Assembly: GCF_900475275.1 (NCBI RefSeq)
Contig: NZ_LS483364.1
Coordinates: 2,046,001-2,110,000, forward strand
Direction: 5' to 3'
Origin: Streptococcus sanguinis
GTDB lineage: Bacteria; Bacillota; Bacilli; Lactobacillales; Streptococcaceae
DNA length: 64,000 bases
The position numbers were made by a program, and so were the translations under genes. Position 1 is the stretch's first letter; the number at the start of each line of letters is the position of its first letter. Shown in pieces: positions 19,358 to 27,235 of the stretch. The notes beneath the pieces are model-generated. The model made no database searches, was not told where the DNA came from, and saw only the letters and a program-made list of their open reading frames with translations.

Positions 19358-19849
19358 TTATACGGCCTTCTCAATTTCCTTTGCTATTTTACTTTTCCGC
19401 AATTTCCTCTGGAGGATGTATTTCAATAAAACAGCAGGATTCAGACTGTAGGATAATTGCCATTTAAAATAATTAATCCACTCGATGACAGCAAAAAACC
19501 AAATTGCTACAGAGATTATGAAGGTGGAAAAATCACTGGAATTAAAAATGATTATCAGGGTTCCCACACCCAGTAAAATAAGGTCTAAAATCTTTAGTAC
19601 CCTGTAAATCTTGCCTGTATATCTTTCAGCAAATCTTGGATTGGAAATACTTTTTATCAAAAGCCACCAAAAAACAGAGCCCTGTATCAGAATAAAACTC
19701 AGTAAAAACAAGGAGAAAGAAATAGAAATCAAAGCTCCAGTAGTAAGAATCCATCTTTTGAGCAGGAAAAAATTCAGCCAAAATACTAGTACAGCGACTA
19801 GCTCTCCTGTGGCTAAACTAACCAATTTTTGTTTCATCGGCTTTTTCAA
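19358..19849 (-). CDS. Hypothetical four-span membrane protein
   Basis: A 163-residue protein, not recognised. It has four hydrophobic segments (about 12-30, 37-58, 88-104 and 108-128) and a basic C-terminal tail (LQRKLRKSKIAKEIEK). The likely start is TTG at 19849 with GGAGG 12 bases upstream; an ATG four codons in lacks a site. It lies between the SorC-type regulator and the PTS genes, in the same direction as the regulator. As I recall, the matching pneumococcal cluster has no gene here, so it may be a late insertion. No function is proposed. Confidence 0.65.
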   Translation of the reverse strand: MKKPMKQKLVSLATGELVAVLVFWLNFFLLKRWILTTGALISISFSLFLLSFILIQGSVFWWLLIKSISNPRFAERYTGKIYRVLKILDLILLGVGTLIIIFNSSDFSTFIISVAIWFFAVIEWINYFKWQLSYSLNPAVLLKYILQRKLRKSKIAKEIEKAV

Positions 19850-19948
19850 TTCAACAATCCACCTCCATACATAGCTGCTAATCCACTATTAAAAATGGGA
19901 TCCTAAATTACGTCTTGGAAATCTCTTGCACATGAGATTCCACTGACA

Positions 19949-20920
19949 TTAAGAAGTGAAGAAACTCCTATCTCCGTCCAAGTCAAGCATTTTTAGAATC
20001 GTCGCTTCATCCGTAACCAAATGATTGACATAGCCAGCTCGCAACACCGCTAAGATAGCAGCAGATTTTTGACTGCCATAGGCAAAAGCCAAACTAAGCG
20101 GCACCTTTTTCAAATTTTCCAAAGAGATGGCAATCGTTCGATTTTGCAAATGCTGGTAGACCATCTCCCCTTTTTTATTAAAGAAGCGACAGCAGATTTC
20201 TCCGACAGCATCCTGACTCTCTAGAGAAAGAAAATCCTCCGAGGTCAGCATGTCCAGCCATTGACGATTTCTCGTGTCAACCTGCCCTCCAATACCAACC
20301 ACAGCCACATCCAGCTCCTGCCAGCTGCTTTTCAGATCTTCAAAATATTTAGAAGCCAATATTCCATTTGTCAGTTGCTCATTCTCCTGAATAATCGTAG
20401 AATTCATAAAACGGCAGTCTCCATGGTATTTTCCAGCCATGCTATAGATGAGGGTATTCACATGGTAGCGTGCATGGATATGACTCGGTCCACCTGCCAA
20501 AGGAAAGAAATGGACATTTGTCAAATGCTTGCTGCTAGAGTGCTCTACTAAAAGGCTCAAGCTCTTTCCCCAAGAAAATCCCACTTTATCATTGTCTTTA
20601 ATCAGGCTGCGTAGCATACCTGCAGCAGCTTGAGCCAACCTCTCTTCCAGGTCTGCTGGAGATTCATCCACTAAGTTACTGACAATTTCGATTCCCTTGA
20701 GCCCGTATTTTTCTTTTACATAGTTTTCCAAATGGAACAAGCGGGTATCGAAATCTTCGATCTCAATCTTCACAATGCCTTCTTTTTTAGCTTCTGCCAG
20801 CATTCGGCTGATAGTGGTGCGATAAATCCCTGTCTCAGCCGCAATGTCAGACTGGCTTCTTTCTTCTATGTAGTAGAGATAAGCAATTTTTGCCAATAGT
20901 TTTTTTCTTTCATTTTTCAT
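19949..20920 (-). CDS. SorC-family sugar-responsive regulator
   Basis: Transcriptional regulator of 323 residues. The N-terminal helix-turn-helix is YYIEERSQSDIAAETGIYRTTISRMLAEAKKEGIV (about 16-50). The remainder is the SorC/DeoR sugar-phosphate-binding fold, with GFSWGKSL (about 114-121) and VVGIGG (about 207-212) as phosphate-binding loops, and AYGSQKSAAILAVLRAGYVNHLVTDEATI near the end. It begins 16 bases after the DeoR-type gene. It probably senses the phosphorylated sugar of the pathway and is the best candidate to bind the palindromes at 16995 and 19174. Confidence 0.88.
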   Translation of the reverse strand: MKNERKKLLAKIAYLYYIEERSQSDIAAETGIYRTTISRMLAEAKKEGIVKIEIEDFDTRLFHLENYVKEKYGLKGIEIVSNLVDESPADLEERLAQAAAGMLRSLIKDNDKVGFSWGKSLSLLVEHSSSKHLTNVHFFPLAGGPSHIHARYHVNTLIYSMAGKYHGDCRFMNSTIIQENEQLTNGILASKYFEDLKSSWQELDVAVVGIGGQVDTRNRQWLDMLTSEDFLSLESQDAVGEICCRFFNKKGEMVYQHLQNRTIAISLENLKKVPLSLAFAYGSQKSAAILAVLRAGYVNHLVTDEATILKMLDLDGDRSFFTS

Positions 20921-20936
20921 CTTATCTCCTTCTCTG

Positions 20937-21680
20937 CTAGATCAGAGTCAGTTTGATATCGGCAGCTTTCAAGCGCTCAACAGCCTCTTTAGGAATCGCC
21001 TTGTCAGTCACCACTTGGGCAATCTGCTTAAAGCCAAATCTCTTAACCGTCCCTTTTCTGGTGAACTTGCTTGAGTCCGTCAAGACAATCATCCGGTCAG
21101 ATGCCTCTGACATATACTGTACAACCTCACTTCGCATCAGATCCTTGCCGGTAAAGCCTAGATTTTCATCATAGCCATCTGTTCCGACAAAAGCATGTTC
21201 TACGTGGAAAAAGCGGATCATTTCCTTGAGAAGAGGCCCTACTGTCACTTGAGAATCTTTCTGAAATTCTCCGCCCAGTAAGATAATTTTACAAGAATCA
21301 GTTTGTTTTATATAATCCGCAATAAAATAAGAATTGGTAATAATCTTGACATTCTTCTTCGTTCGGCAGATTTCCTCAGCTAGCAAGGCACAGGTCGATC
21401 CAGATTCAATCATAATGGTTTCATTATCCTGAACGATTTTTGCTGCTTCCTGGGCAATTCGGCGCTTGGTATCATAATGAAAGGAAAGCCTGACATTCAG
21501 ATCATCGCCGCTATTTAAAACAGCATAGCCATGCTCTCTGCGTAGCAGACCTTTGGTTTCTAGCTTATCCAAGTCTTTGCGAATCGTTACTTTGGACACT
21601 TTTAAGCGGTCAGATAAAGTATTGACATCAATTCGTTCAAATTCAGATACTAATTTAACAATTTCATCTAAACGTTCCAT
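20937..21680 (-). CDS. DeoR-family regulator
   Basis: Regulator of 247 residues. It has the DeoR winged helix at the N-terminus (VNTLSDRLKVSKVTIRKDLDKLETKGLLRREHGYAVL, about 19-55) and a sugar-phosphate sensor domain with ESGSTCALLAEEI and the DGYDENLGFTGKDL/VLTDSSKF blocks. It is divergent from the GRE activase gene and leads the regulator transcript. It may control the activase and itself; a 10-base palindrome lies in its promoter. Confidence 0.9.
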   Translation of the reverse strand: MERLDEIVKLVSEFERIDVNTLSDRLKVSKVTIRKDLDKLETKGLLRREHGYAVLNSGDDLNVRLSFHYDTKRRIAQEAAKIVQDNETIMIESGSTCALLAEEICRTKKNVKIITNSYFIADYIKQTDSCKIILLGGEFQKDSQVTVGPLLKEMIRFFHVEHAFVGTDGYDENLGFTGKDLMRSEVVQYMSEASDRMIVLTDSSKFTRKGTVKRFGFKQIAQVVTDKAIPKEAVERLKAADIKLTLI

Positions 21681-21698
21681 TCTATCACCTCTGCTATT

Positions 21699-21718
21699 AT
21701 TGTAACAAAAGACGTCTT
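21699..21718 (-). promoter_or_regulatory. DeoR-type gene promoter with a palindrome
   Basis: TACAAT (21699-21704, minus strand) lies 19 bases before the start codon. The perfect palindrome AAGACGTCTT (21709-21718) falls in the -10/-35 spacer, a place for autorepression. The -35 is weak. Confidence 0.4.
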
Positions 21719-21750
21719 AAAAATAAAATAAAAATAACTTTCATTCGTAA

Positions 21751-21779
21751 TTGTTTTTCTTTCTAAAATAAGTTATAAT
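21751..21779 (+). promoter_or_regulatory. Promoter of the GRE activase gene
   Basis: TTGTTT (21751-21756), 17 bases, TATAAT (21774-21779), 25 bases ahead of the start codon. Confidence 0.65.
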
Positions 21780-21804
21780 GATTGTATCCAAAGGAGGCCT
21801 GAGT

Positions 21805-22581
21805 ATGGAAACAACAAAAGGAATTATTTTCAACATCCAACATTTCAGTATTCATGATGGACCAGGGATTCGTACAACGGTTTTCCTCAAGGGCTGTCCT
21901 CTACGCTGCCCTTGGTGCTCCAATCCAGAATCACAGCAATTCAGACCCGAGCCTATGCTGGATGCTACTACCAAAAAAAGCATCACTATGGGGGAGGAAA
22001 GAAGTGTCGAGGAGATTATCAACGAAGTCCTAAAAGACAGAGATTTTTATGAAGAATCTGGCGGCGGCCTAACCTTATCTGGCGGAGAGATTTTCGCCCA
22101 GTTTGAATTTGCCAAGACCATTCTCAAAGCCGCTAAGGAAAAAGGGATTCATACCGCTATTGAAACAACTGCCTTTGTAGAACATGAAAAATTCGTGGAT
22201 CTCATCCAGTACGTTGATTTTATCTATACAGACCTGAAACATTATAACTCTGTCAACCACCGCAAGGTGACTGGAGTAAAAAACGAATTAATTGTTCAGA
22301 ATATCCACTACGCCTTCACTCATCAAAAGACGATTGTTCTGCGCATTCCTGTCATTCCAGATTTTAATGACTCTTTAGAAGATGCAGAGCGGTTTGCGAC
22401 TTTGTTTAATGAACTATCCATCGATCAAGTCCAGCTGCTGCCTTTCCATCAATTTGGCGAAAATAAATACAAATTACTAGGCCGAAAGTATGCCATGGAA
22501 GATGTCAAGGCCTTGCACCCCGAAGACTTATTTGAATACCAAGATGTCTTTTTGAAGCATGACATTAATTGCTACTTTTAG
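21805..22581 (+). CDS. Glycyl radical enzyme activase (radical SAM)
   Basis: Radical-SAM enzyme of 258 residues that makes the glycyl radical on the GRE. The cluster-binding CxxxCxxC is KGCPLRCPWC near residue 30, preceded by FSIHDGPGIRTTVFLKG, and GGLTLSGGE is the SAM-binding GGE motif. Most activases of non-PFL glycyl radical enzymes carry an extra ferredoxin-like insert with eight cysteines after the first motif; here no further cysteines follow until the C-terminus, so it is the short form. The ATG at 21805 has AAAGGAGG upstream; an in-frame ATG 27 bases earlier overlaps the -10. It is divergent from the regulators. Confidence 0.92.
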   Translation: METTKGIIFNIQHFSIHDGPGIRTTVFLKGCPLRCPWCSNPESQQFRPEPMLDATTKKSITMGEERSVEEIINEVLKDRDFYEESGGGLTLSGGEIFAQFEFAKTILKAAKEKGIHTAIETTAFVEHEKFVDLIQYVDFIYTDLKHYNSVNHRKVTGVKNELIVQNIHYAFTHQKTIVLRIPVIPDFNDSLEDAERFATLFNELSIDQVQLLPFHQFGENKYKLLGRKYAMEDVKALHPEDLFEYQDVFLKHDINCYF

Positions 22582-22604
22582 TCTTTAATTTTTCAAACAC
22601 TAAA

Positions 22605-22651
22605 AAAACAAGCCACGCTCTCAGCCCTGCGGTTGAAAGGTGGCTTGTTTT
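22605..22651. terminator. Bidirectional terminator, activase / glycosyltransferase
   Basis: Perfect 12-base stem AAAACAAGCCAC/GTGGCTTGTTTT, T-rich on both sides. Closely related to 12558-12606. Confidence 0.85.
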
Positions 22652-22653
22652 AT

Positions 22654-23523
22654 TTATTCTCCAAATAGTTTGAGTTTGCTTTCAATTTCCTGATAGACCA
22701 AACTGGACTGCATACCGACGGCTGCAGCGCTATCGCGACAATACTGGAGCAGGAAAGTGTAGTATTTGTAGTAGAAGCTCAGGTCATAGCCCAGCTTCCC
22801 CAAAATGGCTAGCTGCTCCTCAAAACCTATAATCAAGTCTCGGAACCACTGCTCATTCCAAGTCATGGAGATGCTATTTGGACGCAAGCGATAGTAATAG
22901 AGCGGTTCATTGAGGTAGATAATCTTTTCTGACTGAAGGTACAGCTTATAAGTCGTAAAAGCATCTTCGGCCACTCGGCCGACTGGATAGCGCACTGTAT
23001 CAAAGAGCTTACGTTTATAGAGCTTGGCCCAGGCACAAAGAAAGACACCGTCTAGCATGCGCCGTCTAGGGTACTCCTCGATTATCTCTTCTCGCGTATA
23101 GAGGGTTTCAAAATGCTCTGTCGAATAGTAGAGGAAGGCTGAATCCTCTGCACGAAAGCTACAGTGGTGACCAATGGCAATGTCCGCATCGTACTCTTTC
23201 AGCTTTTCATAGAGGCGGGCAACATGCTGCTCAGGCAGCCAGTCATCCGAATCCACAAAAATCAAATAGTCTGCACTAGAGTGCTCAATCCCTGTGTTGC
23301 GGGCACCGGACAAGCCTTGATTGTCCTGATGAATAAGACGAATCCTCGCATCCTGGTCAGCCAGCTCTTGGCAAATCTGACCAGAAGCATCTGTTGAACC
23401 ATCATTGACTAGAATAATTTCCAGATTTTGATAGGTCTGACGACAGACGCTGTTCACACATTCTGCTAAATACTGCTCAACATTGTAAACAGGGATGATA
23501 ACACTGATTAATTCCTGAGACAT
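22654..23523 (-). CDS. Family 2 glycosyltransferase
   Basis: Cytoplasmic GT-A glycosyltransferase of 289 residues. It opens with ELISVIIPVYNVEQYLAECV, has the nucleotide-binding LVNDGSTD and the metal-binding FVDSDDW (about 93-99), and GLSGARNTGI between them. The C-terminal part is tyrosine-rich (YYKYYTFLLQYC). Such enzymes build cell-surface polysaccharides or glycosylate adhesins. It stands alone, so the acceptor is unknown. GGAG lies before the ATG. Confidence 0.9.
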   Translation of the reverse strand: MSQELISVIIPVYNVEQYLAECVNSVCRQTYQNLEIILVNDGSTDASGQICQELADQDARIRLIHQDNQGLSGARNTGIEHSSADYLIFVDSDDWLPEQHVARLYEKLKEYDADIAIGHHCSFRAEDSAFLYYSTEHFETLYTREEIIEEYPRRRMLDGVFLCAWAKLYKRKLFDTVRYPVGRVAEDAFTTYKLYLQSEKIIYLNEPLYYYRLRPNSISMTWNEQWFRDLIIGFEEQLAILGKLGYDLSFYYKYYTFLLQYCRDSAAAVGMQSSLVYQEIESKLKLFGE

Positions 23524-23733
23524 GATAACTCCTATTCTTTTCCTGTCTTTTTATTATACATGATTTTTTAGGTTTGTGAGGTGTTTTTGGAAAATAAGTT
23601 TTTAAAGGGTAGTTTCCGTTTTTTAGACATATTTTAATCTATTGTTCAATCGCTGTGTTTTTACACTTATAAAAATCTTCCGTCCTTTATTTTGTGCTAT
23701 ACTCGAATTAGGGATTTTAAGGGAGATTAGGAA

Positions 23734-24714
23734 ATGTTTGGATTCTTTTTCGTTGCATTTGTGGCTGTCTTTGGCATCGTCTTTTTTATCAGTTATAAGC
23801 TGCTCGAAGACAGGGAAGATAGGGACTCGGATTGGCCGTCCAGCCAAAGTCAAGAACCTGACTATTTCCAGCAAACCCAGACTGCCCCTTGGGAACTCAA
23901 ATATAACAAGGGAAAACAGGGAGAATACCAGCTTGGTCAGGTCTTGAACCAGCTCTATGGCTATAAAAAGATCTTGTACAATCTCTATATCTTCAAAGAA
24001 GATGGCACTACCACTGAGATTGATGCCTTGCTGATTCATCCATCTGGGATTTACATTTTTGAGTCCAAAAACTACAAGGGCTGGATTTTCGGCTCAGAAA
24101 ATCAGCAATACTGGACTCAGGTTCTTTCCAGAGGCCGAGGAAAATCCTACAAGAATTCTTTTTTCAATCCCATTATTCAAAATAAAGTCCATCTCAAATG
24201 GCTCAGCTACTATCTCAACCAATACACGCCAAATCTATATTCCTATATCGTCTTTGGCAATGACTGTCAGCTTAAGGAAATCCATCTGAACAGTGACAGA
24301 CATAAGGTTATTCAGACCTGGCAAGTGATAGGAGCAATTGACCGGCAGGCCTGCCAAAGTCCAGTCTACCTGTCGTCTGAGCAGATTGACGACCTCTATC
24401 GTATGCTGCTACCTTTGACCAAGCGAAAGCAGGTCGTCAAAGAGCGCCATATTAACCACATTGCTCAGAATAAGCAGCGTAGAGAAGCAGAAAAGATCTG
24501 TCCTCGCTGCCAGCATGGATTGGTGCTCCGTACAGCAGCCAAAGGTTCTAAGGCCGGTCAGCAATTTTGGGGCTGCTCCAACTTCCCAAGATGCCGCTTT
24601 ACTCAAAAATACCAAGAGCCTGTCTGCAGTCCGCTTGCCGATCAGGTTGCGCAAGCACCTAATTTTGGACAGCCTGTCGTGCAAAACCTAAACCAAACAC
24701 AAAGCAACAGCTAG
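23734..24714 (+). CDS. Membrane-anchored NERD-domain protein with zinc finger
   Basis: A 326-residue protein in three parts. An N-terminal membrane helix (about 1-20) is followed by a NERD nuclease-related domain (about 60-175) with the conserved pattern GKQGEYQLGQVL, EIDALLIHPSGIYIFESKNYKG. The C-terminus holds a topoisomerase-type zinc ribbon (CPRCQHGLVLRTAAKG...FWGCSNFPRCRF, about 260-296). NERD domains are related to restriction-type nucleases, but the actual activity is not established. AAGGGAG precedes the ATG. It is monocistronic with its own terminator. Confidence 0.85.
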   Translation: MFGFFFVAFVAVFGIVFFISYKLLEDREDRDSDWPSSQSQEPDYFQQTQTAPWELKYNKGKQGEYQLGQVLNQLYGYKKILYNLYIFKEDGTTTEIDALLIHPSGIYIFESKNYKGWIFGSENQQYWTQVLSRGRGKSYKNSFFNPIIQNKVHLKWLSYYLNQYTPNLYSYIVFGNDCQLKEIHLNSDRHKVIQTWQVIGAIDRQACQSPVYLSSEQIDDLYRMLLPLTKRKQVVKERHINHIAQNKQRREAEKICPRCQHGLVLRTAAKGSKAGQQFWGCSNFPRCRFTQKYQEPVCSPLADQVAQAPNFGQPVVQNLNQTQSNS

Positions 24715-24734
24715 AATCTGCTGTTGCTTTTTTG
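24701..24734 (+). terminator. Terminator of the NERD gene
   Basis: AAAGCAACAGC/GCTGTTGCTTT stem overlapping the last codons, then TTTT. Confidence 0.85.
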
Positions 24735-24762
24735 TAGATTATTTTCCCTCTAGCTTGCAAAA

Positions 24763-26178
24763 CTAAGATTTTTTCTTCAGGCCAAGGAAGCCAGCTCCCA
24801 GCCCTAAGAGCCCGAGTCCAAGCAGATTGGTCAATAGACTGCTTTGGCTGCCGGTCTTAGGCAGTTGTTTGGAAGAAGCTTGTTGAAGAGTTGACTCTTG
24901 GGACGCTTCTTGAGGATCCGTCTGGCCGCTTGCTTTGTAGGTAAGATTTTCTGCTTGGCTACCCTTTGGATTAGGCTTTGCAGGGGTTGGCTGCTGAGCT
25001 TGATTTTGGGTGGCTTGCTCCATATCGGCCAGCGGCACGATACTCTTCATAAATACATCCTGTGAAATGGCCCTTTCTTCGACTGCATCTTGAATACCAG
25101 TGAGACTGACAAAATAGTAACGCGCCCAATCCTTGGTCAGTCGCTGAATACCAGCCAGACCAGCTCCTGGATACCAGAGCGGCTTACTCACTTCTTCAGC
25201 AAACTTCCAGTCACCGCCAACTTGAATACCAAGCTTGGCATCCGGGTCAGATTTTTCAGAAATACGAGCTTCTACAGAAACTAAAACAGCCCGAATAGTT
25301 TGAGGACTTGGAATATCACGGGCTTGATCAGAGCCCCAGTGGGCAACTCGATCCTGCTTAGGTAATACCTCAATAGCTGTACCCCCGCCAGCCAAGGCTT
25401 CCTGCCGGGCATCTCCTACGTTGCTGGACATATTCCCCTTGAATTGAGAAACCCATTGAACTCCTTGAGGGTGATCCACAATTTTCTCCCAGACATTGGA
25501 ATCCTTCCGGAGCACAAAAGCCTGCATGTTACGAATATCCGCCCATGCATTGCTGGCCTTATTGTCCGTCATTTCCATCACAACGCCCCAAGGATCAAAT
25601 TCATTCATCCATTTGCCACGTTCCTTGTCAAAGACAGCCTGTGCTTCTTCGTCGGTCATCCCTTCGCCTTTATAAGCTAGGTAGTACCAATCAGCCGCTG
25701 GGTCATAAGTCGGACGGCCGCCTAACACGACGGCTCCGCCATTAAATTGGCCGGGGCCACCATTAGGACCGCGCTTTTGACGCTCCCCATTTTCTTCAAC
25801 GACATTTTCCTCCGACCAAACCCAGACATCCCCTTGATTGGCTCCCATCTGAGCAATGGCGCGCTGCTTCTGCTCATCGGACATGACCTGATTGGCTGGC
25901 AACTCGCTAGCGGCTGTAGCCGATTCGACCTGATTTGCAGGAGCTGCTTGGGGTTCAGCCACAGCTGGATTTTCAGCCTCAGGACTTGCTTGCGGTGCTG
26001 GAGAAGCCGGCCTTTCAGCCACTGCGGCAGGGGCAGGCGCAACATCTTCTGCTTCAACTCTTGATACAGCTGTCAAAGCTGCTAAGGACAAGAGGGAAAC
26101 ACATAGCAGCAAGCCACTTCCATACTTGGCAGCAGAAGCAGATTTTGCTAGGACTTGCCAAGAAAACTTATTATTCAT
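24763..26178 (-). CDS. LPXTG-anchored surface protein of unknown function
   Basis: A 471-residue sortase substrate. It has a long signal peptide (about 1-43, hydrophobic SGLLLCVSLLSLAALTAV, cleavage near EAED), an Ala/Pro-rich spacer (about 45-95), and a folded central domain (about 110-370) rich in Trp and Gly that I do not recognise. A polar Gln-rich linker then leads to the anchor LPKTG (about 437-441), a hydrophobic stretch and KKKS. The central domain contains RQKRGPNGGPGQFNGG and DWYYLAYKGEGMTDEEAQAVFDKERGKWMNEFDPWG. AAAGGAG precedes the ATG. Confidence 0.9.
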   Translation of the reverse strand: MNNKFSWQVLAKSASAAKYGSGLLLCVSLLSLAALTAVSRVEAEDVAPAPAAVAERPASPAPQASPEAENPAVAEPQAAPANQVESATAASELPANQVMSDEQKQRAIAQMGANQGDVWVWSEENVVEENGERQKRGPNGGPGQFNGGAVVLGGRPTYDPAADWYYLAYKGEGMTDEEAQAVFDKERGKWMNEFDPWGVVMEMTDNKASNAWADIRNMQAFVLRKDSNVWEKIVDHPQGVQWVSQFKGNMSSNVGDARQEALAGGGTAIEVLPKQDRVAHWGSDQARDIPSPQTIRAVLVSVEARISEKSDPDAKLGIQVGGDWKFAEEVSKPLWYPGAGLAGIQRLTKDWARYYFVSLTGIQDAVEERAISQDVFMKSIVPLADMEQATQNQAQQPTPAKPNPKGSQAENLTYKASGQTDPQEASQESTLQQASSKQLPKTGSQSSLLTNLLGLGLLGLGAGFLGLKKKS

Positions 26179-26213
26179 ATCATTCTCCTTTCATAAGGTA
26201 CAGAGTCGAGCCT

Positions 26214-26262
26214 AATCAATGAAATATGCAGACCGATTCGCTGATCTTAGCCTTCATTGATT
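26214..26262. repeat. Inverted repeat ahead of the LPXTG gene
   Basis: AATCAATGAA (26214-26223) and TTCATTGATT (26253-26262) are perfect 10-base arms with a 29-base loop, between the aldo/keto reductase and the LPXTG gene. No T-run follows, so it may be an operator or an mRNA structure. Confidence 0.45.
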
Positions 26263-26296
26263 CTGAATAACAAATAATCTCCCTGCAAAAACAAGC

Positions 26297-27226
26297 TTAG
26301 GGCAGAGGATTTCCCGCGCTCTTATAAATCTTATACCAGTCAGCTCGAGAGAGCTCAATATCAAAAGCAGCCACCATTGAGCGAATTCGCTGTGGATTCA
26401 TGGAGCCAACAATCGGCTGCATTTGTGCTGGATGACGCAAAATCCAGGCGAGAACTAAGGCTTCAAAAGAAACTTGATAGTCTGACGCAAAGGCATGCAG
26501 AGTTTCTGTAAGCTGAGTATATTTAGGATGCTCCATAAAAAGTCCCTGGTTCAAGTCAACCTGAAATGGTGACCAAGGCTGAATCGTGATATGATGCAAT
26601 CGACAATAGTCCAGTACACTACCATCCCGAACGATTGCTAAAGGATTGAGCATATTGGCATTGAGCCCAGCGTCCAGCATCGGAGTATGGGCTGGACCAA
26701 ACTGTAGTTGGTTGGCAATTAAGGGCTGCTCCACACTCTTCTGCAGCAGCTCAATCTGATAAGGATTTTGATTGCTGACTCCGAAATAGCGGACCTTCCC
26801 AGCTTGGTGCAGCTGTGAAAAAGCTTCAGCCACATCTTCCGGTTCCACAAGAGCATCTGGCCGGTGCAGGAGGAGCACATCCAGATAGTCTGTCTGCAAA
26901 CGCTTCAAGCTGCCTTCAACCGAGCTGATGATATAATCCTTAGAAAAGTCAAAATGGTAGTTGGTATGAACATCCCGCAGTCCGCACTTGGACTGGATGA
27001 GAACTCGGTCCCGGGGAATCTTAGCTGAGCTAAGAGCCTGCGCAAACTTAGCTTCAGACTGGCCGCCAGCATAGACATCTGAGTGGTCAAAGAAATTAAT
27101 TCCCACTTCTAATGCTGTTTCAAGAACGGAAACGACCTCTTTAGGATCATGTTCTGCCAGTCGCATGCAACCCAAAATCAGCTGACTGGCTCCTTCCAGT
27201 TCATTTCCGACTGTCATATATTTCAT
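26297..27226 (-). CDS. Aldo/keto reductase
   Basis: NAD(P)H-dependent oxidoreductase of 309 residues in the YdhF-like group. It shows INFFDHSDVYAGGQSE with catalytic Asp and Tyr (about 44-59), a Lys in VLIQSKCG, and LLLHRPDAL with the catalytic His. WILRHPAQMQPIVGSMNPQRI near the end is the cofactor-binding part. It starts 9 bases after the beta-galactosidase stop with GAGGTG upstream, so it is the last gene of the PTS-galactosidase operon. The substrate is unknown. Confidence 0.88.
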   Translation of the reverse strand: MKYMTVGNELEGASQLILGCMRLAEHDPKEVVSVLETALEVGINFFDHSDVYAGGQSEAKFAQALSSAKIPRDRVLIQSKCGLRDVHTNYHFDFSKDYIISSVEGSLKRLQTDYLDVLLLHRPDALVEPEDVAEAFSQLHQAGKVRYFGVSNQNPYQIELLQKSVEQPLIANQLQFGPAHTPMLDAGLNANMLNPLAIVRDGSVLDYCRLHHITIQPWSPFQVDLNQGLFMEHPKYTQLTETLHAFASDYQVSFEALVLAWILRHPAQMQPIVGSMNPQRIRSMVAAFDIELSRADWYKIYKSAGNPLP

Positions 27227-27235
27227 CGCAACACC

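Noticed and set aside
23623..24039. Minus-strand frame of 138 codons opposite the NERD gene
   Set aside because: No start signal and overlaps the well-supported NERD protein.
25722..26222. Several overlapping frames on both strands over the Pro/Ala-rich part of the LPXTG gene
   Set aside because: Low-complexity sequence keeps other frames open; only the LPXTG frame has a signal peptide, anchor and ribosome site.
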